Source: Streptomyces natalensis ATCC 27448 (GTDB lineage Bacteria; Actinomycetota; Actinomycetes; Streptomycetales; Streptomycetaceae). From it: DNA of 64,000 nt. The stretch covers positions 434,001-498,000 of the forward strand of contig NZ_JRKI01000061.1 in NCBI RefSeq assembly GCF_000935125.1, written 5' to 3'. A model generated the notes under the pieces. That model did no database searches. It was given only the letters and a program-made list of their open reading frames with translations, and was not told the origin of the DNA. The position numbers were made by a program, and so were the translations under genes. Shown here piece after piece: positions 58,548 to 64,000 of the stretch; positions within the stretch are counted from its first letter, which is position 1; every line of letters begins with the position of its first letter.

Positions 58548-59159
58548 TTACCCCCTAAGGGTCACCGCCCCCCGCCCCCGCTCCCCCACCCGGATGAACG
58601 CGCCCCGCACCAGCAGTGCCACCGCCTCGGGGCCGGTGCGGTCCGGGGTTTCTGCCGGGGCCACCACGCAGGACAGGGTCAGCCGGGCGGCGGTTTCGCA
58701 GGCGGTGCCCAGGGCGGGGAGTTCCTCCTCGGGCCAGTCGGGCTCCAGGGCGGCGACGGCGCAGTCGCAGAAGCGGCCGACCAGGTCGGCGGGAGCCGGT
58801 GGTGGGGCGAGCGGCAGCCGGTCGTTCCAGCAGCCCGTCAAAGCGGCCCTGACCAGCGGGTTCGTCCGTGCGGTACGGAGTGTCCAGGCGGCCGCGGCCA
58901 CCACGCGGCCGGCCGCGTCGCCGCCCGGTCCGGCCGCCGGGCGCCGGGTCAGTGCCCGTTCGACGCCGGCCAGATAGCTGTCGGTCTCCCGCCGTACGAG
59001 CGCGCGGGCCAGCCCCTCCTTGGTGCCGAACTCGTTGTAGAGGGTCTGCCGGGAGACCCCGGCGGCGGCCGCGACGTCCACCATGCGGACATCGGCCCAG
59101 GCCCGTCGCGTCAGCGCCGTATACGCGGCGTCCAGCAAGCTCTCGCGCGCAGCGGGCAT
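58548..59159 (-). CDS. TetR-family regulator
   Basis: 203 residues. The HTH is ALTRRAWADVRMVDVAAAAGVSRQTLYNEFGTKEGLARAL, a clear TetR domain. The ligand domain contains CWNDRLPLAPPPAPADLVGRF, Pro-rich, then helices. The start at 59159 is MPAARESLLDAAY. It is divergent from hisN across 206 bp. Targets unknown; the convergent SMR gene is a possible one. Confidence 0.88.
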   Translation of the reverse strand: MPAARESLLDAAYTALTRRAWADVRMVDVAAAAGVSRQTLYNEFGTKEGLARALVRRETDSYLAGVERALTRRPAAGPGGDAAGRVVAAAAWTLRTARTNPLVRAALTGCWNDRLPLAPPPAPADLVGRFCDCAVAALEPDWPEEELPALGTACETAARLTLSCVVAPAETPDRTGPEAVALLVRGAFIRVGERGRGAVTLRG

Positions 59160-59207
59160 CCGTCGCCTCCCCTGCCGATGGCCCAAATGGCCGTGGTGCG
59201 CACAGAA

Positions 59208-59232
59208 TTGACGGGGCACCAGGGGCTGTCAA
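59208..59232. promoter_or_regulatory. Inverted repeat upstream of tetR
   Basis: TTGAC-N15-GTCAA frames 25 bp, 49 bp upstream of the tetR start. The left part TTGAC could also be a -35 box for the + strand. An operator role is inferred from position only. Confidence 0.4.
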
Positions 59233-59365
59233 GGGTCCCGGCAGGGGCCGTCCGGGCGCCCGGTGCGGGCCGTGCGCCGCCGCCGACGCGGCCAGTGGAA
59301 TGACCCGTGCGCGGGCCGGGCATGGCCAGGTGGATCCCGCCCATGGCAGTGGATACTGTTCGCAC

Positions 59366-60160
59366 ATGCCCGACTATCACGATGATCTCCGCCTCGGCCA
59401 TGTCCTCGCGGACGCCGCCGACGCCGCCACCATGGAGCGGTTCAAGGCCCTCGACCTCAAGGTCGAGACCAAGCCGGACATGACGCCGGTGAGCGAGGCG
59501 GACAAGTCCGCCGAGGAGCTGATCCGCGGCCAGCTCCAGCGGGCCCGGCCGCGCGATGCGGTGCTGGGCGAGGAATTCGGCAGCGAGGGCGCCGGACCGC
59601 GCCGCTGGATCATCGATCCGATCGACGGGACGAAGAACTATGTGCGCGGGGTCCCGGTCTGGGCCACCCTGATCGCCCTGATGGAGCGCGGCGAGGGCGG
59701 CGACCGCCCGGTGGTCGGCATCGTCTCCGCGCCGGCCCTCAACCGCCGCTGGTGGGCCGCCAAGGACCTGGGCGCCTTCACGGGCCGCAGTCTGACCTCC
59801 GCCAGCCGACTGGCGGTCTCACGGGTCGGCCGCATCCAGGACGCGTCGTTCGCGTACTCCTCGCTGACCGGCTGGGAGGAGCGCGGCAAGCTGCCCGGCT
59901 TCCTCGATCTGAGCCGGGACTGCTGGCGCACCCGGGCCTATGGCGACTTCTGGCCTTACATGATGGTCGCCGAGGGTTCGGTGGACATCTGTGCCGAGCC
60001 GGAGCTGTCGCTGTGGGACATGGCGGCCTGTGCGGTGGTCGTCGAGGAGGCGGGCGGACGGTTCACCGGTCTGGACGGCAGGACGGGCCCGCACAGCGGC
60101 AATGCGGCGGCGTCCAACGGACTGCTGCACGAGGATCTGCTGACGTATATCGGCGACTGA
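59366..60160 (+). CDS. hisN: Histidinol-phosphatase (inositol-monophosphatase type)
   Basis: 264-residue metal-dependent phosphatase of the IMPase superfamily. Signatures are KPDMTPVSEADKSAEELI, GEEFG, WIIDPIDGTKNYVRG (metal Asp residues) and LSLWDMAACAVVVEEAGG. Actinobacteria use this HisN for the histidine pathway step, and the position near aroA supports it. The start MPDYHDDLRLGHVLADAAD matches. It has no other his gene beside it. Confidence 0.9.
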   Translation: MPDYHDDLRLGHVLADAADAATMERFKALDLKVETKPDMTPVSEADKSAEELIRGQLQRARPRDAVLGEEFGSEGAGPRRWIIDPIDGTKNYVRGVPVWATLIALMERGEGGDRPVVGIVSAPALNRRWWAAKDLGAFTGRSLTSASRLAVSRVGRIQDASFAYSSLTGWEERGKLPGFLDLSRDCWRTRAYGDFWPYMMVAEGSVDICAEPELSLWDMAACAVVVEEAGGRFTGLDGRTGPHSGNAAASNGLLHEDLLTYIGD

Positions 60161-60248
60161 GCCGAGGTCCGCGGGCGGCCGTTCGGCACCGGTCCGCCGC
60201 CCACCTGCGCAGGGGCGAGCCTTCGGACAGGCGTCCCACATATGGCCC

Positions 60249-60316
60249 TTGTGAGACCTTGTTGAGCCGGGCCTGGCATGTGAACATGAGAATCCCCCCG
60301 TTTGTGAACTTGTGAA
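60249..60316. promoter_or_regulatory. Repeated TTGTGA motifs before the CBS gene
   Basis: TTGTGAG (60249), TGTGAAC (60279), TTGTGAA (60302) and TTGTGAA (60310) are direct repeats within 70 bp, the last two 8 bp apart. The block is A/T-rich and ends 43 bp before the CBS start. It may bind a regulator. Confidence 0.5.
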
Positions 60317-60358
60317 TCCGTTCGCAAGGCACATGCACCAAGGAGGTGGCTCCGCTTC

Positions 60359-60766
60359 ATGCCCATGTTCGTCAAAGACGCCATGAGCACGGTGGTCCTC
60401 ACCATCGGGCCCGCTCACACCCTCCGCCAGGCCGCACAGCTGATGGCGGCCCGCCGGGTCGGCGCGGCCGTCGTCCTCGACACCGATACCAGCGGCCTCG
60501 GCATTCTCACCGAGCGCGACATCCTCAATTCCCTCGGCGCGGGCGAGAATCCCGACCGGGAGACCGCCCAGATGCACACCACTTCCGATGTGGTCTTCGC
60601 CGCGCCGGACTGGACGCTCGACGACGCCGCGGACGCCATGGTGCGCGGCGGCTTCCGCCATCTGATCGTGCTGGACGACCGCGAACCGGTCGGCGTCGTC
60701 TCCGTACGCGACATCATGCGCTGCCGCTCGAGGGTGCCGGAGCGGGGCAACCCGATACTGGCCTGA
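60359..60766 (+). CDS. CBS-domain protein
   Basis: 135 residues composed of two CBS domains. First: MSTVVLTIGPAHTLRQAAQLMAARRVGAAVVLD. Second: APDWTLDDAADAMVRGGFRHLIVLDDREPVGVVSVRDIM. Such proteins bind adenine nucleotides and regulate partners. AGGAGGT lies 11 bp before the ATG at 60359, a rather wide gap; the next ATG is at 60365. A strong terminator follows, so it is a single-gene unit. Confidence 0.88.
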   Translation: MPMFVKDAMSTVVLTIGPAHTLRQAAQLMAARRVGAAVVLDTDTSGLGILTERDILNSLGAGENPDRETAQMHTTSDVVFAAPDWTLDDAADAMVRGGFRHLIVLDDREPVGVVSVRDIMRCRSRVPERGNPILA

Positions 60767-60820
60767 GGCCCCGGCCGGAACGGACCGGCACCGGTCCGTC
60801 GGCCGGCCGGCCGGGCAGCA

Positions 60821-60861
60821 CGGAGAGGCCGGAGCCCATCGGCATCCGGCCTCTCCGCTTT
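60821..60861. terminator. Terminator between CBS gene and katA
   Basis: CGGAGAGGCCGGA and TCCGGCCTCTCCG form a perfect 13-bp stem, 11-base loop, then CTTTTA. It is a classic intrinsic terminator and can serve the convergent katA gene too. Confidence 0.88.
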
Positions 60862-60944
60862 TACGGCAGCGACAATTGAGCAACCCCCAGAGCGAGCAAC
60901 CACCTCCGCGAGAGCGCGCGGCGGTTTAGCCGCAAAGAGGCGTG

Positions 60945-62408
60945 CTAGCCGCGCAGGGCCTGGACCGCAGCTTCCAGCCGCTTGCCGTAGTCCGCATCCG
61001 CCTTGCGGAAGTTCTCGATCGCGCGCTGGGCGATGTCGTCGCGCGAGACCTTGGCTATGAAGCCCGCCAGGTTGTTGATCAGGCGCTCCTTCTCGTCGTC
61101 CGCCAGCAGACGGTAGAGATTGCCGGCCTGGACGAAGTCGTTGTCCTTGGCGTGCGAGGGCGCGGCGTGCTCACCGGTGGCACCGGTGACCGCGGCGGAG
61201 ACCCACAGCGGCCGGCCGGTCTGGACGGGGCCGCCGAAGCTGTTGGGCTCGTAGTTCTTCCGGCCCGCGTGGCGGCCGTCGTAGAGCGCACCGTCGCGGC
61301 CGTGGGTGCGCGCCTCGGTGGCATGCGGGCGGTTGACCGGCAGGTGGTCGGCGTTGATGCCGACGCGGTAGCGGTGGGCGTCGCCGTAGGCGAAAAGGCG
61401 GCCCTGGAGCATCTTGTCGGGCGACGGGCCGATGCCCGGCACGAAGTGGTGCGGGGAGAAGATCGACTGCTCGACCTCGGCGAAGATGTTCTGCGGGTTG
61501 CGGTTGAGCTCCAGCTTGCCGATCTCGATCGGCGGGTAGTCCTCGTGCGGCCAGACCTTGGTCAGGTCGAACGGGTTGAAGCGGTAGTTCGCCGCCTCGG
61601 CCGCGGGCATGATCTGCACCTGCACGGTCCAGGTCGGGAAGTCGCCGCGCTCGATGGACTCGCGCAGGTCGCGCTGGTGGCTGTCGGGGTCCTCACCGGC
61701 GAGCGTGTTGGCCTCGTCCTGGGTGAGGTTCTTGATGCCCTGGTCGGTCTTGAAGTGGTACTTGACCCAGAAGACCTCGCCCGCCTCGTTGTTCCACTGG
61801 AAGGTGTGCGAGCCGTAGCCGTTCATGTGGCGGTACGAGGCGGGGATGCCGCGGTCGCCGAACAGCCAGGTGACCTGGTGGGTGGCCTCGGGCGACAGGC
61901 CCCAGAAGTCCCAGACGTTGTCCGCCTCCTGGGAGCCGGTGTACGGGTCGCGCTTCTGGGTGTGGATGAAGTCGGGGAACTTGATGGCGTCCTTGATGAA
62001 GAACACCGGGGTGTTGTTGCCGACGAGGTCGTAGTTGCCCTCTTCGGTGTAGAACTTCAGCGCGAAGCCGCGCGGGTCGCGCACCGCGTCGGCGGCACCG
62101 AGGTTGCCCGCGACCGTGGAGAAGCGCAGGAACGTCTCGGTCTGCTTGCCGACCTCGGAGAGGAACGCGGCGCGGGTGTAGCGGCTGACGTCCGCGGTCA
62201 CCGTGAAGGTGCCGTACGCGCCGGCGCCGCGGGCATGGACGATGCGCTCCGGGATGCGCTCGCGGTTGAAGTGGGCGAGCTTCTCGATCAGAAGCTGGTC
62301 CTGGATCAGACCGGGGCCGCCGACGCCTGCCGCTTCGCTGTTCTGGTTGTCCGCGACCGGAGCTCCGGTCTCCGTGGTCAGCGGTCCGGTGCTGCTGTCT
62401 ACCGACAC
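60945..62408 (-). CDS. katA: Monofunctional haem catalase
   Basis: 487-residue small-subunit catalase. The distal His58 lies in RIVHARGAGAYG, the Asn in DPRGFALKFYTEEGNYDLVGNN, and the proximal haem Tyr in RLFAYGDAHRYRVG. Length and absence of a C-terminal flavodoxin-like domain indicate the small-subunit clade. Start is GTG at 62408 with AGGAGG upstream. The divergent Fur-family gene and an inverted repeat in the spacer point to peroxide-dependent control. Confidence 0.95.
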   Translation of the reverse strand: MSVDSSTGPLTTETGAPVADNQNSEAAGVGGPGLIQDQLLIEKLAHFNRERIPERIVHARGAGAYGTFTVTADVSRYTRAAFLSEVGKQTETFLRFSTVAGNLGAADAVRDPRGFALKFYTEEGNYDLVGNNTPVFFIKDAIKFPDFIHTQKRDPYTGSQEADNVWDFWGLSPEATHQVTWLFGDRGIPASYRHMNGYGSHTFQWNNEAGEVFWVKYHFKTDQGIKNLTQDEANTLAGEDPDSHQRDLRESIERGDFPTWTVQVQIMPAAEAANYRFNPFDLTKVWPHEDYPPIEIGKLELNRNPQNIFAEVEQSIFSPHHFVPGIGPSPDKMLQGRLFAYGDAHRYRVGINADHLPVNRPHATEARTHGRDGALYDGRHAGRKNYEPNSFGGPVQTGRPLWVSAAVTGATGEHAAPSHAKDNDFVQAGNLYRLLADDEKERLINNLAGFIAKVSRDDIAQRAIENFRKADADYGKRLEAAVQALRG

Positions 62409-62467
62409 GTGCGCCTCCTGAAGTGATCTCCACCTGTCCCTTGGCTTGCGCCGTAGCCGATCCTACA

Positions 62468-62482
62468 TTGGACATTGTCTAA
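62468..62482. promoter_or_regulatory. Fur/CatR-type operator between katA and the fur gene
   Basis: TTGGACA-T-TGTCTAA is a 15-bp near-perfect dyad (one mismatched pair), A/T-rich and 60 bp before katA. Peroxide-sensing Fur proteins bind similar boxes. A nearby -10-like TAGGAT may be covered by it. Confidence 0.7.
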
Positions 62483-62569
62483 GTCAAGAAGCACCCGAAA
62501 CTCATACCTGATCCGGTGATGGACCGGCCGCTGGTACCCTGGGCTGTATCTGACTGATAGGTGATTGGC

Positions 62570-62992
62570 ATGAGTGACCTGCTGGAACGGCTTCGGGGAC
62601 GCGGCTGGCGGCTGACCGCACAGCGACGCGTCGTCGCCGAGGTCCTCGACGGGGACCACGTCCACTACACGGCCGACGAGGTCCACGCCCTGGCGACGGA
62701 GCGGCTCCCCGAGATCTCCCGCGCCACGGTCTACAACACGCTGGGCGAGCTGGTCTCGCTCGGCGAGGTGCTCGAGGTGAGCACGGACGGCCGGGCCAAG
62801 CGCTACGACCCCAACGCCCACCACGACCACCAGCATCTGGTCTGCTCGCGCTGCGGCACGATTCGCGACGTCCATCTCCAGGGCGACCCGCTCTCCGCGC
62901 TGCCCGAACCGGAGCGCTACGGCTTCGAGGTCTCCGAGGTCACGGTCACCTACCGGGGCCTGTGCCCCACCTGTAGCGGCCACCACGCCTGA
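62570..62992 (+). CDS. catR: Fur-family peroxide regulator, CatR-like
   Basis: 140-residue Fur-type repressor. The HTH is DEVHALATERLPEISRATVYNTLGELVSLG. The metal residues are in AHHDHQHLVCSRCGTIRDVH, with a second CxxC (LCPTC) near the C-terminus for structural zinc. Divergent location beside catalase fits CatR of Streptomyces, which is oxidised by H2O2. The ATG at 62570 follows AGGTGA; GTG at 62561 is possible. Confidence 0.92.
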   Translation: MSDLLERLRGRGWRLTAQRRVVAEVLDGDHVHYTADEVHALATERLPEISRATVYNTLGELVSLGEVLEVSTDGRAKRYDPNAHHDHQHLVCSRCGTIRDVHLQGDPLSALPEPERYGFEVSEVTVTYRGLCPTCSGHHA

Positions 62993-63079
62993 CCGCGGTC
63001 GGCGTCCCGCGTCCGGCCCGCCCCCAGGGGCCGTACGCGGCGGCGGCCGGCCGGCGCGTCCATGGCACCGGAAACACGA

Positions 63080-63114
63080 CAAGGGCCCGGATTCTCAAGG
63101 AATCCGGGCCCTTG
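63080..63114 (+). terminator. Terminator after the fur gene
   Basis: CAAGGGCCCGGATTC and GAATCCGGGCCCTTG pair perfectly over 15 bp with a TCAAG loop. It also lies just past the tRNA gene on the other strand, so it is bidirectional. Confidence 0.88.
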
Positions 63115-63122
63115 CCCTTCAG

Positions 63123-63196
63123 TAGCGGGGACAGGATTTGAACCTGCGACCTCTGGGTTATGAGCCCAGCGAGCTACCGAGCTGCTCCACCCCGCG
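63123..63196 (-). tRNA. Initiator tRNA-fMet (CAT anticodon)
   Basis: 74 bases without encoded CCA. On the minus strand it starts CGCGGGGTGG, the anticodon loop is CTCATAA, and the T arm reads GCAGGTTCAAATCCTG. Initiator traits are an unpaired first position of the acceptor stem and three consecutive G-C pairs (GGG/CCC) in the anticodon stem. It ends CCCCGCTA. Confidence 0.95.
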
Positions 63197-63306
63197 TCGT
63201 TGTGGCTTTACTTTAACCCCCAGCCGACGACGGGTGCAAATCCCTTCCCCGTTACCCCCGGGGCCCCGGCAGCGGCCCCCGTTCACGGGCCGCCCCCGGG
63301 TCCTCG

Positions 63307-64000
63307 TTACGCGCTGAGCTCCTCCTGGAGGGCCGCCCGCAGCCGGGCCGCCCGCTCGGCGACCTCGGGCGGGCCCAGTTCGACCGCGCGGGCACACCAG
63401 CCCTGCGCCTCCGCGAGCGCACCGCGCCGGGCGGCGAGCAGGGCCAGGCGCAGCGCGGCGCGGCCGTGTCCGTCCCGGGCGGCCTTCTCCCACCACAGGG
63501 CGGCCTCGGGGAGGCTGCCCTCGCGGGCCAGCAGCAGCCCGAGGTTGAAGGCGCCGTTACGGCTGCCGGCCTCGGCCGCGGCGCGGTACCAGGAGGCGGC
63601 CTCGACGACATCGCCCTGGGCCGCCGAGAACATGCCCATCCGGACCTGGGCCCGGCGGTGCCCCTGGCGGGCGGCGCGTTCGTACCACTGGATGCTCTCG
63701 TCGTCCGCGGTCCGTTCGCTGTCGACCAGCCCCTCGCCCGCCGCCGCGGCCCTGCGGTCGAGCAGGTCCGCGAGCCGGAAGGCCGCCTCCGCGCTGCCGC
63801 CGCCCGCCGCACAGCGCAGATTGCGCTCGGCGTCCTGCAACTCGCCGTCGCGCAGCTGCACGATGGCCACTTGCAGCGCCGCCTCGGTGTGCCCGGCGGC
63901 CGCGGCCCGCTCGTACCAGGCGTGTGCGGTGCGCTCCTCGCCGCGTCCGGCGAACAGGATGCCGAGGTTGAAGGCGGCGTCCACGCTGCCGGCCTCGGCC
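63307..64000 (-). CDS. Sel1/TPR-repeat protein, 5' end missing
   Basis: At least 230 residues, open at the window edge. The internal repeats have the Sel1 pattern A-x-x-x-Y-x-x-A-A-x-x-G-x-x-x-A, for example WYERAAAAGHTEAALQVAI, WYERAARQGHRRAQVRMG and WWEKAARDGHGRAALRLAL, about 36 residues apart. Sel1 arrays are protein-binding scaffolds. The reading frame continues past 63984, so the start lies outside the window. No partner is visible. Confidence 0.8.
   Translation of the reverse strand, partial: AEAGSVDAAFNLGILFAGRGEERTAHAWYERAAAAGHTEAALQVAIVQLRDGELQDAERNLRCAAGGGSAEAAFRLADLLDRRAAAAGEGLVDSERTADDESIQWYERAARQGHRRAQVRMGMFSAAQGDVVEAASWYRAAAEAGSRNGAFNLGLLLAREGSLPEAALWWEKAARDGHGRAALRLALLAARRGALAEAQGWCARAVELGPPEVAERAARLRAALQEELSA

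Noticed and set aside
1..64000. Integrated element, defence island or biosynthetic gene cluster
   Set aside because: I found no integrase, transposase, attachment repeats around the tRNA, toxin-antitoxin pair, restriction system, PKS, NRPS or terpene gene; the Uma2 gene is isolated.

Overview
The window is chromosomal DNA of a high-GC actinomycete, almost certainly a Streptomyces. Signs are strong G/C bias in third codon positions, frequent GTG starts, a snapalysin (SnpA) with its LysR partner, a WblE/WhiB1-type protein, the SigR-RsrA redox pair, the DasR-DasABC chitin-sugar system, and a B12-controlled class Ia ribonucleotide reductase. From about 16 kb rightwards the gene order resembles, in reverse, the S. 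coelicolor region around sigR-rsrA, nrdAB, dasR-dasABC, nagB and a SigB-family sigma factor (recalled, not checked). I see no prophage, insertion sequence, CRISPR array, defence island or biosynthetic cluster.

Layout. 0-7 kb is a variable-looking stretch rich in regulators: a MarR/FAD-monooxygenase unit, an AraC regulator, an MDR oxidoreductase, a LysE exporter, then the divergent LysR/snapalysin pair. 7-18 kb holds an acetyltransferase, a crcB-DUF190-crcB fluoride-channel operon, a GntR/MFS operon, corA, a WYL regulator, copper ATPase copA under a CsoR-type box, a FabH-like ketosynthase and a glutaminase. 18-27 kb holds a cytoplasmic amidase, a PLP desulfhydrase/deaminase homologue, a Na+/H+ antiporter divergent from a UBP zinc finger, an anti-sigma/sigma-B-family pair, a lipid kinase and wblE. 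27-37 kb holds a PdtaS-like kinase, a TetR/SDR pair and the amino-sugar regulon (nagB, dasD, dasC, dasB, dasA, dasR) with DasR-type boxes. 37-47 kb holds a DUF3311/SSS symporter operon, a Uma2 nuclease, the cobalamin riboswitch and nrdAB, a penicillin-binding protein lacking the usual KTG and SxN boxes, and peptide deformylase. 47-60 kb holds a TPR protein, two overlapping HD/HD-GYP genes, rsrA-sigR with an autoregulatory promoter, SRAP, M50, aroA, rsgA, an SMR pump, a TetR gene and hisN. 60-64 kb holds a CBS protein, catalase facing a Fur-family (CatR-like) gene, initiator tRNA and a Sel1 protein cut by the window edge.

How parts fit. DasABC would import chito-oligosaccharides, DasD trim them and NagB channel glucosamine-6-P to glycolysis, all under DasR. 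RsrA holds SigR until thiol oxidation. The catalase and its Fur-type regulator form the peroxide response. The riboswitch shuts nrdAB when B12 allows the class II enzyme to work. 

The main unexplained signals are a penicillin-binding protein with degraded transpeptidase motifs, five short tandem-repeat tracts (14, 17, ~24, 21 and ~15.5 bp), a DasR-like box upstream of the PdtaS-like kinase, a perfect 11-bp inverted repeat abutting the nrdAB riboswitch, a degenerate HD partner overlapping a canonical HD-GYP gene, and repeated TTGTGA motifs before the CBS gene. No wholly new system is evident; most of the window is conserved Streptomyces core.
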